From the NCBI RefSeq assembly GCF_001956985.1, contig NZ_CP019082.1, forward strand, positions 2,108,001 to 2,172,000: DNA of 64,000 nt. The letters run 5' to 3'. Below are positions 52,969 through 62,135 of the stretch, piece by piece (position 1 is the stretch's first letter; each line of letters opens with the position of its first letter). The notes beneath the pieces are model-generated. The model was not told the DNA's origin. It searched no databases and was given only the letters and a program-made list of their open reading frames with translations. A program made the translations under genes and the position numbers. The stretch comes from Paludisphaera borealis (lineage in GTDB: Bacteria > Planctomycetota > Planctomycetia > Isosphaerales > Isosphaeraceae).

Positions 52969-54564
52969 TCACTTCTTCGGCTTCGACAGGGTGACGAACC
53001 GACCGGGCCCCTTGTTGGAATGCACGTAGACCGAGATCTCGTCGCTCTTGGCGGCGAGATCCTGGAACTCCTTGACGCCGGCGAGGTCTTGAACGCCGCG
53101 GTCGCGGACGACCTTGGTGATCACGTCGCCCGCCTTGACGCCCTCGGCTTCGGCGGCGCTGTTCTCCTTGACTTCGGCGACCAGCACGCCCTTGACCTTC
53201 TCATCGAGCCCGAGGCCCTTGACCAGTTCGGGCGTGAGCGCCTGGACTTCCAAGCCGAAATCGCTGATGGCGGTCTTCACCGGCTCGGCGTCGGCCCCCT
53301 CCTCCTTGTCGCCGGCCTGCTCGCGCTCGACGTCGAAGACGACGTTCTCGGCCGGGGCCGGAACGATCGCGGCGGTCTGCCGCTTGCCGTCGCGGAAGTA
53401 CTCGACTTCCGACGACTTGCCGGCCGAGCTCGAAGCGACCTTGAGCCGGAACGTCGGGATGCTGAGGATCTTCTCGCCGGCGTAACCGACGATCACGTCG
53501 CCCTGCTTGAGTCCGGCCTTATCGGCGGGACCGCCGGGGACGACTTCACCGACCAGGATTCCCTTGACGCCGGCTTCCAAGCCGAGCTGGCGGGCGAGGA
53601 CCGGCGTCAGCGGATCGAGCTTGATGCCGATCCGGGCGCGATGGACCTTGCCGTCCTTGATGAGCTGGTTGGCCACGTTCGACGCCATGTCGATCGGGAT
53701 CGCGAAGCCGATGCCGTCGTTGCCGCCGGTGCCCATGCCCCGGCTGCCGGTCACGATCGCCGAATTCACGCCGACGACCTGGCCGTCCATGTTGACCAGC
53801 GGACCACCCGAGTTGCCCGGGTTGATCGCCGCGTCGGTCTGGAGGAACGACTCGTACTCATTGATGCCCACCGTGTTCCGCTCGGTCGCCGAGATGATCC
53901 CGGTGGTGAAGCTCTGGCTCAGCTCGAACGGAGAGCCGACCGCCATGACCAGATCGCCGACCTTCAACTTCGCGCTGTCGCCGATCGGCAGCGGCGGATA
54001 GCTCGTGTTGTCGACCTTGACGACCGCCACGTCCGACTTGGCGTCGCGGCCGACGACCGTGGCCGGCAGCTCGATGCCGTCGTGGAACACGACCGTGATC
54101 TTGTCGGCGTTCTCGACCACGTGGTTGTTGGTCAGGATGTGGCCCTTATCGTCGTACACGAATCCCGAGCCGACGCCGCCACCGCCGCCGCGACCGCCGA
54201 ACTGCTGCTTCTCGGGCTTGCCGTCGGGGCCGAAGAACTTCTTGAGCATTTCCTCAAGATCCTTCATGTCGCGCGGGCTGGGATTGGCGTGCGGATTGTT
54301 CCCGCCCCCCGGATTCGGGAACTGGAACGGGAAGTTCCGCATCCCCGTCATCTTGGGCGCTTTCTTCTGGACGCTGATCTGGACGGCCGACGGCCGCACG
54401 AACTCGGCGACCGACTCGTAGGCCTCGGAGAGCGCCTTGGCGGTGCGCTGACTTTCCGGCGTCGTCTTGGGCGCGGCCGGCATCGGCCGAAGCATGCCGG
54501 ACGAGCTGAGCAGGGCGGCCGTCGAGACCACAAGGGCCGCCCAGGCGACTGGGTTTCGTCTCAT
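52969..54564 (-). CDS. HtrA/Deg family periplasmic serine protease with two PDZ domains
   Basis: 531 residues. A signal or anchor helix (VAWAALVVSTAALLSSSGML) is followed by an acidic/aromatic insert (FQFPNPGGGNNPHANPSP and GRGGGGG) and a trypsin-fold domain with triad His (HILTNNHVVENADKI), Asp (RDAKSDVAVVKVDN) and Ser (AINPGNSGGPLVNMDGQVVG). Two PDZ domains follow: ARIGIKLDPLTPVLARQLGL...GLKQGDVIVGYAGE and FGLEVQALTPELVKGLGLDE...GVKAGDVITKVV. HtrA proteases handle misfolded periplasmic proteins. A KEEGADAEP acidic linker separates the PDZ units. A single-gene unit; start ATG 54564 has AAGGAG ten bases upstream. Confidence 0.93.
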   Translation of the reverse strand: MRRNPVAWAALVVSTAALLSSSGMLRPMPAAPKTTPESQRTAKALSEAYESVAEFVRPSAVQISVQKKAPKMTGMRNFPFQFPNPGGGNNPHANPSPRDMKDLEEMLKKFFGPDGKPEKQQFGGRGGGGGVGSGFVYDDKGHILTNNHVVENADKITVVFHDGIELPATVVGRDAKSDVAVVKVDNTSYPPLPIGDSAKLKVGDLVMAVGSPFELSQSFTTGIISATERNTVGINEYESFLQTDAAINPGNSGGPLVNMDGQVVGVNSAIVTGSRGMGTGGNDGIGFAIPIDMASNVANQLIKDGKVHRARIGIKLDPLTPVLARQLGLEAGVKGILVGEVVPGGPADKAGLKQGDVIVGYAGEKILSIPTFRLKVASSSAGKSSEVEYFRDGKRQTAAIVPAPAENVVFDVEREQAGDKEEGADAEPVKTAISDFGLEVQALTPELVKGLGLDEKVKGVLVAEVKENSAAEAEGVKAGDVITKVVRDRGVQDLAGVKEFQDLAAKSDEISVYVHSNKGPGRFVTLSKPKK

Positions 54565-55251
54565 CGTTCAATCTACTCCTTCACTCGATGCCCATGATTC
54601 GACTGCAACGAATCGTGATCCCGCGAAACCACCCGGTCCCGCAAGAGCGAACACGAAGGATATCGGCGACCCGACGGCCGGCGGCGGAACTCCGCCTCGG
54701 CCCAGCTCGCGAAACCCTGGCAAATTTTCAACCGGGAGGGACTGGAAACTGATCGCATCATCGTCCCGACCAGATCGATCGTACGCGGTTCCCCCTTCCT
54801 ACGCAGCATGTCGCCTAAAGGTTGACTCGAAAAAAATCGGATCGGGCCGCCGTGCTTCTCAGACCCCGAATGGAAACCGTCATGACGCCGCTGGGACACC
54901 GGCCTCATGAAGATGGGGATCGCGGTCGGCAGGGTCCGAATACAAGCCCGAAGCGCCAGCGAGTGAGTTTCCGATCGGTCATTGGAATCGATTCACTCGC
55001 TGGCGCTTCGAGCTTGTAATGGGGCAGCCCGATGCGCCAGCGAGTGAATTCCCATCCGACCATCACGCTGAATGAACCAACGCAAAATCCATTCACTCGC
55101 TGGCGCTTCGGGCAACCGCTCCCATCTCGCCACGGCTGCGCGATCGGAATCTTCGGGATAATCCGGAATCTTTTCTAAAAAGCGTTGTCTTGAGACATCT
55201 TAAGCATAGAGGCCTCATCGACGACGCCACCTCCGAGGAGATCGCCCCGCC
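54565..55251. other. Divergent intergenic region of 687 bases, holds repeat copy D
   Basis: Between the HtrA gene (minus) and the NAKKS-type gene (plus). The only clear structure is the alternating palindromic repeat at 54940-55112. Short open frames on the plus strand here (54573-55019) run through the repeat and were not called. Confidence 0.4.
54940..55112. repeat. Dispersed inverted repeat, copy D: four alternating units
   Basis: Four units of the same family in +,-,+,- order: 54940-54966, 54993-55018, 55028-55049 and 55091-55112. Units 1 and 2 pair with one mismatch; 3 and 4 pair over 22 bases with one mismatch; units 2 and 3 could pair instead, so two folds are possible. It lies between the divergent HtrA and NAKKS-type genes. 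Confidence 0.93.
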
Positions 55252-56532
55252 ATGGCTACCGACGCCCAGATCCTGGCCAACCGCGCCAACGCCAAGAAAA
55301 GCTGCGGACCGAAATCCGACGACGGCAAGGCTCGATCGCGGCTCAACGCCCTCAAACACGGCCTGTGCGCCAAAACCGTCAACCCGGTTTTGCCGCACGA
55401 AGACCCGGCCGAGCTGGAAGCCAAGATCCAGGACTGGATCGACGACTACCAGCCGACCAACGCCATCGAACGCGAGCTGGTCAGCCGCGCCGCGCGGATC
55501 TCCTGGGCCCTCGACCGGGCCGAGCGTCACGAGACCGCCTTGCTCGCCCGCCGAGTCCGCAAGGCGATGCTCAAATCCAAGGCCAGGCGCACGGAGAAGG
55601 TCTGCGACCTCGGCCGTAAACTCTTCTACATGGCGGGGAAACGGCTGCTGCCGATCTCCGGGCCGGCCTGGTCGGACGACCCGTCGGCCTTCGTCGCCCG
55701 GCTCGAAGAATCGCCCGAAGGCGTCCGTTGGCTGCTGGACCGCTGGGTCGAAATGAGGTGCCTCATCATCTCGAACGAAGACTGGACCTTCCTCGACCAG
55801 TTCAAGTTCGTCCGCCTGCTCGGCAAACAGCCCCTCGCCGCGATCGACGACCCCGAGCTGAACGAGATCTTCCTCGCCTGGGAGACGATCGAGGAGAAGT
55901 GGGGGACGCGGTTCTGGCTCCAGATGCAAGAGTTGACGCCGTACGAAGATCCGGCGTTCAGCGCCTGGCGGGTCTGGCGCGAGATCGTGCCGCGTCCCGA
56001 AAGTCCCGAGGCAGGCGTCGCGTTCCTTCGATCGATCGCCGAACGCGAAATCGAACGGCTTCAAGACTTGCTCGCCGACCTGGAAGAAATCGAGGGCGAC
56101 GACGCGCTGGAGCTGGCCGAGCAAGCGTCGTTCTCCGCCAGCGACGCCTCTGAGCGGCTCCGGCGATACCAGACCGCCCGGACCCGCGAGCTGCTCCGGA
56201 CCATCGATCTGCTGGCGAAGATCCGCAAGGCCGAGGCGCAGGCGTCGAAAGCGGAGAAAAAACCGCCGAAGGAACCCAATCCCCCGGCCCCCCGGAAGCC
56301 GGCCGCGCGCCCGTCCTCGTACCGGTCCGACTCGATCGAAACCCTCGTCGCCGAGGGGATGACCGATTACCTCGCGAAGCTGCTGGAGGCGGGGGAACGG
56401 CCTTCGAGAACGCCTAAAATCGGCGCGAACGAAGCCATTCAAGGGCGACCGGGAGGGACCGCTCCCGCCCGGCCCCCTTCGGTCTCGATCAACATCGAGA
56501 ATTCTCCGATTCCCGCGAATCCGGTATCCTGA
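55252..56532 (+). CDS. Uncharacterised protein of the NAKKS-GPKS type
   Basis: 426 residues. The N-terminus ANRANAKKSCGPKSDDGKAR and SRLNALKHGLCAKTV is a motif that recurs in many planctomycete and acidobacterial proteins of unknown function. A helical body follows (NAIERELVSRAARISWALDR; RRVRKAMLKSKARRTEKVCD), then two conserved-looking regions with Trp (GVRWLLDRWVEMRCLIISNE; WETIEEKWGTRFWLQMQE), an acidic coiled coil (EREIERLQDLLADLEEIEGD) and a Pro-rich disordered tail. The basic N-terminal motif may bind nucleic acid, which is inference only. Repeat copy D lies 140 bases upstream. Confidence 0.75.
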   Translation: MATDAQILANRANAKKSCGPKSDDGKARSRLNALKHGLCAKTVNPVLPHEDPAELEAKIQDWIDDYQPTNAIERELVSRAARISWALDRAERHETALLARRVRKAMLKSKARRTEKVCDLGRKLFYMAGKRLLPISGPAWSDDPSAFVARLEESPEGVRWLLDRWVEMRCLIISNEDWTFLDQFKFVRLLGKQPLAAIDDPELNEIFLAWETIEEKWGTRFWLQMQELTPYEDPAFSAWRVWREIVPRPESPEAGVAFLRSIAEREIERLQDLLADLEEIEGDDALELAEQASFSASDASERLRRYQTARTRELLRTIDLLAKIRKAEAQASKAEKKPPKEPNPPAPRKPAARPSSYRSDSIETLVAEGMTDYLAKLLEAGERPSRTPKIGANEAIQGRPGGTAPARPPSVSINIENSPIPANPVS

Positions 56533-56585
56533 GAGGGAGCGACGAAAAGCGGCGACGGCATCGAGTTTCGAGGTTTCGCACGACG

Positions 56586-57623
56586 ATGGACCCACGCAAT
56601 ACGACTCCCGAGATCCTGGAGCAATGGGCGGCTGCGCACGGCTGCGACCCGAGGGTCGTCCGCCGGCTGCTGTCGACGATCTTCCAGCGCGGGGTGTACG
56701 AGCCCTCGGCCTGGATGGGGGAGTCGCAGATTCCCAAACGGTTGGTCGAGGCCGTCTCCCCCCTCCCCCTGCCTCGGCTGACGCTCGACGGCTCGGTGGT
56801 CTCGCCCGTCGACGGCTTCCAGAAGCTCCGATTCCGGACGAGCGAGGGCCTGCCGCTGGAGACGGTCCTGATCCCGTTGCATAAAGAGGGGGCGGTCAGC
56901 CTGTGCCTGTCGTCGCAGGTCGGCTGCGCGATGGGCTGCGTCTTCTGCGCGACGGCCCGGATGACCACCCGACGCAACCTGGCGGCCTGGGAGATCATCG
57001 ACCAGTTCCTTCAAGCCCGCGAGCTGGTGCGGAGCCAGGGCCGGCGCGTGACGGGGGCTGTGTTCATGGGCATGGGCGAGCCGTTCCTGAACTACGACAA
57101 CGTCGTCGCGGCGGCCGAGCTGCTGCGGTGCTCGTCGGCCGGTTCGGTCGCGGCCAAGGCGATCACGATCAGCACGGTGGGCCTGGTGCCCGAGATCGAC
57201 CGGTTCACTCGCGAGGGGCACCGCTACCGGCTGGCCGTCAGCCTGGGGGCGGCGACCGACGCCAAGCGGAAGGAACTCGTTCCGGTCGCCTCGCGTTGGC
57301 CGGTCGCCGACGTCATGGCCGCCGCCCGGCGGTACGCGCTCGCCCGCCGCGACCGGGTGACGCTGGCCTACGTCTGCATCTCGGGGGTGAACGTCGACGA
57401 GGACGACGCCCGGGCCTTGGGGGAGTTGATCGGAGATACGCCGGTGCGGGTCGATCTGATCGAGGTGACCGACCCCACCGGCCGATTCGCGCCGCCGACG
57501 GCCGACGAGCTGAGGGCGTTTCGAGACGCCCTCTCGCGGCACGTCGGCCAGCCCATCGTGCGCCGTTATTCGGGAGGCAAGGACATCCAGGCGGCCTGCG
57601 GCACGCTCGCCGGGGTTATTTGA
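56586..57623 (+). CDS. rlmN: RlmN-like 23S rRNA (A2503) methyltransferase, radical SAM
   Basis: 345 residues. Radical SAM cluster motif CAMGCVFCATARM, followed by TGAVFMGMGEPFLNYDNVVA, AITISTVGLVPEIDRF and the late Cys of RlmN/Cfr in AACGTLAG near the C-terminus (the methylated Cys in the family). N-terminal helical region ILEQWAAAHGCDPRVVRRLL and strand FQKLRFRTSEGLPLETVLIP are typical of RlmN. Length is near the family's usual 350-370. It methylates C2 of A2503 in 23S rRNA, and probably A37 of some tRNAs. The Cfr alternative (C8 methylation) is less likely in a chromosomal housekeeping context. The stop overlaps the convergent DUF1080 stop by 8 bases. Confidence 0.85.
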   Translation: MDPRNTTPEILEQWAAAHGCDPRVVRRLLSTIFQRGVYEPSAWMGESQIPKRLVEAVSPLPLPRLTLDGSVVSPVDGFQKLRFRTSEGLPLETVLIPLHKEGAVSLCLSSQVGCAMGCVFCATARMTTRRNLAAWEIIDQFLQARELVRSQGRRVTGAVFMGMGEPFLNYDNVVAAAELLRCSSAGSVAAKAITISTVGLVPEIDRFTREGHRYRLAVSLGAATDAKRKELVPVASRWPVADVMAAARRYALARRDRVTLAYVCISGVNVDEDDARALGELIGDTPVRVDLIEVTDPTGRFAPPTADELRAFRDALSRHVGQPIVRRYSGGKDIQAACGTLAGVI

Positions 57624-58317
57624 GCGGGGTCAGAACGACGTTGCGGAAGAACAGCTCAGCCCCTTCCGACTGAAGGACGATCTTGCCGCGCTTCTCGCTG
57701 GCGTCGGTGCCGGTGTTGACGATTTTGCCGTTGATGATGTTTGTGACGGTTCCGCCGTCGCAGACGACCTCGACCGTGTTCCACTCGCCGTTCGGCTTCT
57801 CATGGTCGGCCGATTTTTTCTTGTACTGTTTCTCAAGTTTTCCGTCGATCACGATCGTCGCGCCGTCGACGAGATAGAAATCTCCGCAGTCGTGCTCTTG
57901 AATTTGGCACTCGACGCTCCGCGGCCAGACCTTGTCGGGCCCGACGACGTGCACCAGAATCCCCGAATCGCGGACGGCGTTCTCCCGGGGCGGCCAGCGC
58001 TTCTCGCCCCACTTGAACTCCAGGGAGACCTTGTAGTTGTCGAACTCCTTGTCGGTCGTCAGGCAGCCGAACTCTTCGCCCGAGACGTGGATGACGCCGT
58101 CCTTGACCTGGAAGACCCCTTTGGGATCGGCCTTCGGGTCGGACTTGTCGCTGTGGTTGAGGTGGATTGTCCACCCGCTCAGGTCCTTGCCATTGAACAG
58201 GGAGACCGGCGCGGCGTCGGCGGCGGATCGGGCCGGGGGGGCCGCCGAGGCGTCGGCGAGGGCGACGGCCAGGCCGAACGAGAGAACGAGAACCACGGAA
58301 CGAATGGCGATGCGCAT
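57616..58317 (-). CDS. DUF1080 / 3-keto-disaccharide hydrolase-like secreted protein
   Basis: 233 residues from ATG 58317, with a signal peptide (AIRSVVLVLSFGLAVALADASA). The family's signature runs FNGKDLSGWTIHLN, GVFQVKDGVIHVSGEEFGCL, FDNYKVSLEFKWGEKRW, VRDSGILVHVVGPDKVWPRS, ECQIQEHDCGDFYLVDGA, GEWNTVEVVCDGGTVTNIIN and a final KIVLQSEGAELFFRNVVLTPL. DUF1080 proteins are among the most expanded secreted families in planctomycetes; several hydrolyse 3-keto-glycosides. The upstream extension to 58458 has no family similarity. Confidence 0.92.
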   Translation of the reverse strand: MRIAIRSVVLVLSFGLAVALADASAAPPARSAADAAPVSLFNGKDLSGWTIHLNHSDKSDPKADPKGVFQVKDGVIHVSGEEFGCLTTDKEFDNYKVSLEFKWGEKRWPPRENAVRDSGILVHVVGPDKVWPRSVECQIQEHDCGDFYLVDGATIVIDGKLEKQYKKKSADHEKPNGEWNTVEVVCDGGTVTNIINGKIVNTGTDASEKRGKIVLQSEGAELFFRNVVLTPLK

Positions 58318-58491
58318 AGACGTCACGCTCCAAGCCCGGGGAGGAATGGGTCGATGGTAAGTGCCGGAATCGCTTGTGGATCGGTGAATTCCGGCAGGGC
58401 GTCGGACGGTGTGTCCGACGCCCGCGTGAATCGTAACTGTCGCCGGAAGCGAGTGCAAGGACCGACGGGGAGTCGGTCGAGGGGACTTACG

Positions 58492-58881
58492 TCAGGCCTT
58501 GCGAGAGCGGGCCCGGCGCGCCAGTTCATGGCGGAGGGCGGCGACCAGTTCGAGCGTCGGCTTGAGGAACGGCCGCATCGCGGGCTGTCGCGACACCCAG
58601 TCTTCGGCGTGCGGCAAGGGGGCGTAGACGTGGCGGCCGTTGCGTACGGAACGCTCGACGATCCCTCGGTCGACCAGGAACAGCAAGACGGCCAGACGGC
58701 GGCGAAGCGAGACGCGCGACCAGTATTCGGAACGACAGAGATCGTTTTCCAGGTGCAGTCCGACGTATCGGAGCGAATCCTCGTAGAGCGCGTTCAGGTG
58801 CTCGTCGTTGCGGTGAGCATGGTAGTGGGCCAGGCAGCCCGTCCAAAGGTGGGAAAATTCTCGGATGAATGAAGAGGACAA
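58492..58881 (-). CDS. Small uncharacterised protein
   Basis: 129 residues from TTG 58881, whose GAGGAA site eight bases upstream makes this rare start credible. It is helical and basic: FSHLWTGCLAHYHAHRNDEH, LYEDSLRYVGLHLENDLCRS, RRRLAVLLFLVDRGIVERSV followed by RNGRHVYAPLPHAEDW, which has the look of a winged-helix wing (helix, then R-x-G-R-x-V-Y), so DNA binding is possible. No membrane segment. No family was recognised. The MMPL gene is divergent from it. Confidence 0.55.
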   Translation of the reverse strand: MSSSFIREFSHLWTGCLAHYHAHRNDEHLNALYEDSLRYVGLHLENDLCRSEYWSRVSLRRRLAVLLFLVDRGIVERSVRNGRHVYAPLPHAEDWVSRQPAMRPFLKPTLELVAALRHELARRARSRKA

Positions 58882-59220
58882 GGCTGATTTCCTCGATAAC
58901 CAATAAAGAGCCGTTCAATCGGCTGTACCCAAGCTTCTACTAGATCATATTACTCCCTACGGCAAGTTCCGGGCCAATGGGCGGCGGCGATTCGCGTCGA
59001 CATTTTCGAATTTAGCGAATCCGCCTTCCAATCGACGCCGGTGACGCGGAAGCACCGATGATCCATTTCTCTTTGACACCACCGAGGTGATCGACTATGC
59101 TCGGTCGCAGTCCACCAAAGCACTTATCACAGGATGACTTGTGACCGGCCCACGCCGTCCTAGCGACGCCACCAGGGTCGATCTTTTTCCGACCGACGCA
59201 TTCTGGAAACCCGGCCGCAC
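58882..59220. other. Divergent intergenic region before the MMPL gene
   Basis: Holds the promoter candidate at 59073-59101. Otherwise A/T-richer than its surroundings (58910-58970), with no gene or repeat seen. Confidence 0.4.
59073..59101 (+). promoter_or_regulatory. Sigma70-type promoter for the MMPL transporter
   Basis: A consensus TTGACA (59073-59078) and TATGCT (59096-59101; 4 of 6) separated by 17 bases. The leader would be about 110 bases to ATG 59221. Confidence 0.55.
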
Positions 59221-61677
59221 ATGTTTCCTTTTCTCGCCCGCCTCGTTCAGCGCCGTTCCTGGGTCGTCCTGATCTTCTGGCTCGTCGCGACATCCTTGCT
59301 GTTTCTCTACGCGCCGCGATGGGAAGAAGTGACCAAGGACGACGACGTGCGGTTCTTTCCGCGCGATTATCCCAGCGTGGTCGGCCAGGAACTGCTCGAA
59401 CGCGGCTTCCCTCGCGACGCGGCGAGCTCGCAGCTCGTCTTCGTCTTCGAGCGTCTGTCGGGTCCGCTCACCCCGGCCGACCTCGCGGCCGTCGAGCAGC
59501 ACGCGGCGGAATTCTACAAGTTCAGCGAGTCGAACCCAAGCCTCGGGGTCAAGAAGCTCGACACCCACCGGACGCCGGTCATCGGCCCTCGGCTGATCGG
59601 CTCGGCGCACGACGGCCCCGGTCAGGCCGTGCTCACGATCGCCTCGCTCAACGGCACCTACCTTTCGCGAAAGACCCGGATCGCCGTCGACCAGATCCTC
59701 GGCTACCTGGCCGAGCACGCCGCGCTGCCCGACGGCCTCCATCGGTCGGTCACCGGCTCGGCGGTGGTCGGCCACGACATGAACACAGCGGCCAATGAGA
59801 GCATCCACAACACGACGCTGACGACGATCATCCTGGTTGTGGTGATCCTGCTGGTCGTCTACCGATCGCCGTTGCTGGCGATGGTGCCTCTCGTGACGAT
59901 CGCCTTCTCGGTCGTCGTCTCGATGAAGGCGATCGCCGGACTGACGAAGATCCCCTGGCTGTCATTTCAAGTGATCAACATCACCCAGGTTTTCGTCGTG
60001 GTCGTGCTGTTCGGTGCCGGCACCGACTACTGCCTGTTCCTGATCGCCCGTTACCGTGAAGAGCTGGCTCGCGGCCGTTCGCGCAAGGATGCTCTGAATG
60101 AGGCGATCGTCCAGGTCGGCGGCGCCCTGGCGGCGAGCGCCGGGACGGTCATCGTGGGACTGGGGATGCTCTACTTTTCGAGCTTCGCCAAGATCCGCTA
60201 CACCGGGCCGGCGATCGCCTTGAGTCTGTCGATCGCCCTACTCGCGGCCCTGACGCTGGCTCCGGTGCTGCTTTCTTGGCTGGGAGGTGCGATCTTCTGG
60301 CCGTTCCGCCCGCCACACCACACTCCCGGCGCCGACCGCGAGGTCGAAAGCCTTGAGCAGGTGCCGATGACGGGCTTCTGGATCTGGGTCGCGAACCTGG
60401 TCGTCCGCCATCCCGCGCCGATCCTTGTAGTAAGCATCGCGGTGCTCGCCCCGCTGGCCTACGTGGGGGCCCGAACGACCTCGAACTACAGCCAGCTCGC
60501 CGACCTCGACCCCGACCGGCCGAGCGTCGTGGGGGCGAGCGTGATTCGCCGTTACTTCGCCGTCGGCGAGCTGAGCCCAACCGTCGCCCTCGTCGAGAAC
60601 CCCAAGGTCGACTTCCGGACGCCCGAAGGTCGTGAGAAGGTCGCCGAGGTCACCCGCCGACTACTGGCGGTTCCTGGCGTGGCCGAGGTCCGCTCGCTGA
60701 CCCAGCCGCTGGGGACGCCCCCGATCCCCGACGACAAGAAGTCGATCATCCAGCTCATGGCCGAGCGCGCCATGCGGGGGGCGGTCGACGGCCGGTACGT
60801 CAGCACCAAGGCGCCCGACGAGAAGGACCTGAACCACATCACCCGGTTCGACGTCGTCTTCAAGTCCGACCCGTTCTCGAAGCCGAGCCTCCAGTCGCTC
60901 GACCTCCTCGATCAGACTCTGACCGCCGCGAGCCGGCCGGGAGAGCCGCTGTACGGCGCGGTGGGGATCGGCACGGCGGGGTCGACCTCGGCCCTGAACG
61001 ACCTGATGCGAGTGACCACCAGCGACCAGCGACGGATGTACTTGCTGGTCACGTTCGGGGTCTACGTGATCCTGGTCGGTCTGCTGCGCAGGCCGGGAGT
61101 CTGCCTCTACCTGATCCTCACGGTCGTGCTCGGGTATCTCGCCTCGCTGGGCGTTACCGAGCTGGTCTTCCGCGGCATGCACCACAGCACCGAGCCCTGG
61201 GGAGGACTCGACTGGACGGTGGGCTTCTTCCTGTTCGTGATCCTGGTGGCGGTCGGCGAGGACTACAACATCCTCCTGATGGCCCGCGTGATTGAGGAGG
61301 AGAAGAAGTACGGCGTGATCGAGGGAACCCGGCGGGCGGTCGCCCACACCGGGGGCATCATCAGCTCGTGCGGCCTGATCATGGCCGGCACGTTCGGGTC
61401 GATGCTCACCGGCACCCTGACCTCGCTCCGCGAGTTGGGCTTCTCGCTCGGGCTCGGCATCCTCCTCGACACGTTCCTGGTGCGGCCGATCCTCGTGCCC
61501 GCCTTCGTCGTCCTGATGGACCGGATCTGGAACGGCGACGCCCCCGGCCGCCTGAAGCCGGCCGCGAGTCAGCGGATCGCCGAGCCGATCGAGGAAGCTC
61601 TCGTCGAGGCCCCGGCCTCCAAGAACCTCACCGCCGACGCCGTCGATTCCTGCCTCGGCCAGTTCTACGAGGACTGA
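59221..61677 (+). CDS. MMPL/RND-family transporter
   Basis: 818 residues, two halves each with an N-terminal membrane helix, a periplasmic loop and five more helices. The proton-relay motif is visible in both: GAGTDYCLFLIARYREELAR in the first half and AVGEDYNILLMARVIEEEKK in the second, as in MmpL proteins. The first loop runs from about 35 to 190 and the second from about 425 to 600. Such proteins export lipids, hopanoids or drugs; with no adaptor or lipid-synthesis gene adjacent, the substrate is open. The C-terminal ~35 residues (EPIEEALVEAPASKNLTADA) are polar and cytoplasmic. The start lies after a well-formed promoter at 59073-59101. Confidence 0.9.
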   Translation: MFPFLARLVQRRSWVVLIFWLVATSLLFLYAPRWEEVTKDDDVRFFPRDYPSVVGQELLERGFPRDAASSQLVFVFERLSGPLTPADLAAVEQHAAEFYKFSESNPSLGVKKLDTHRTPVIGPRLIGSAHDGPGQAVLTIASLNGTYLSRKTRIAVDQILGYLAEHAALPDGLHRSVTGSAVVGHDMNTAANESIHNTTLTTIILVVVILLVVYRSPLLAMVPLVTIAFSVVVSMKAIAGLTKIPWLSFQVINITQVFVVVVLFGAGTDYCLFLIARYREELARGRSRKDALNEAIVQVGGALAASAGTVIVGLGMLYFSSFAKIRYTGPAIALSLSIALLAALTLAPVLLSWLGGAIFWPFRPPHHTPGADREVESLEQVPMTGFWIWVANLVVRHPAPILVVSIAVLAPLAYVGARTTSNYSQLADLDPDRPSVVGASVIRRYFAVGELSPTVALVENPKVDFRTPEGREKVAEVTRRLLAVPGVAEVRSLTQPLGTPPIPDDKKSIIQLMAERAMRGAVDGRYVSTKAPDEKDLNHITRFDVVFKSDPFSKPSLQSLDLLDQTLTAASRPGEPLYGAVGIGTAGSTSALNDLMRVTTSDQRRMYLLVTFGVYVILVGLLRRPGVCLYLILTVVLGYLASLGVTELVFRGMHHSTEPWGGLDWTVGFFLFVILVAVGEDYNILLMARVIEEEKKYGVIEGTRRAVAHTGGIISSCGLIMAGTFGSMLTGTLTSLRELGFSLGLGILLDTFLVRPILVPAFVVLMDRIWNGDAPGRLKPAASQRIAEPIEEALVEAPASKNLTADAVDSCLGQFYED

Positions 61678-61890
61678 GCCGACCGCCGGATCAGCAAAGA
61701 CCGCCGATCCCAAACAGATCCCCACTAACGTCGAATTTGCCACGCGATGCGCATCTTGAGCGTCGTTCCAACGGGCATTCCGGAGAAGCCAGGTCGGTTT
61801 CGGTCGAGTGCGCGAATTACACTGAAAACGCGGTTCGAGCGGGTTGCGCAATACAAACCATCATCACTCCGCCGGGCCCCTGCCTCACGA

Positions 61891-61965
61891 GGATGGGGGT
61901 TCTGTGTGACGGTGCGTAGGAACCGTCCCCATCCGGATCTGCAGCCGGCCTCAGGGGGAGGCCGG
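61891..61965. repeat. Two adjacent extragenic hairpins
   Basis: GGATGGGG (61891-61898) pairs with CCCCATCC (61927-61934), extended by GTTC/GAAC with a 3-base bulge. Immediately after it CCGGCCTC (61945-61952) pairs with GAGGCCGG (61958-61965). They are not related to the dispersed A-D family. Confidence 0.7.
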
Positions 61966-62074
61966 TTCCTCGGCCAGCGCTCAAGCCTGGAGTCACAGAC
62001 CCCGGCTACAAGAAGGGCTGGTCCCACGGCGGATGATCAAGCTTCAGTCTTCACTCCGAAACCCATCTTGAGCC

Positions 62075-62106
62075 AAAAAAGAAAGGAGAGCCGAAGCTCT
62101 CCTTTC
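62075..62106 (-). terminator. Intrinsic terminator of clpC with UUCG tetraloop
   Basis: On the minus strand an 11-bp stem (62096-62106 with 62081-62091) closes on TTCG and is followed by six T (62075-62080). It lies 30 bases after the clpC stop. Confidence 0.93.
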
Positions 62107-62135
62107 CCTAGTTCTGTTGTCGAGTGCGCCTGGCG

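Larger units (their letters stand above)
61678..62135. other. Intergenic region between MMPL and clpC, with hairpins
   Basis: Convergent gap of 458 bases. It contains an imperfect inverted repeat (61891-61902 with 61920-61934), an 8-bp hairpin (61945-61952 with 61958-61965) and the clpC terminator. No coding sequence or RNA gene was recognised. Confidence 0.45.

Noticed and set aside
54940-55112. Possible small CRISPR array
   Set aside because: Units alternate in orientation and the intervals are 9-41 bases and unequal, and there are no cas genes; the pattern is that of paired palindromes.
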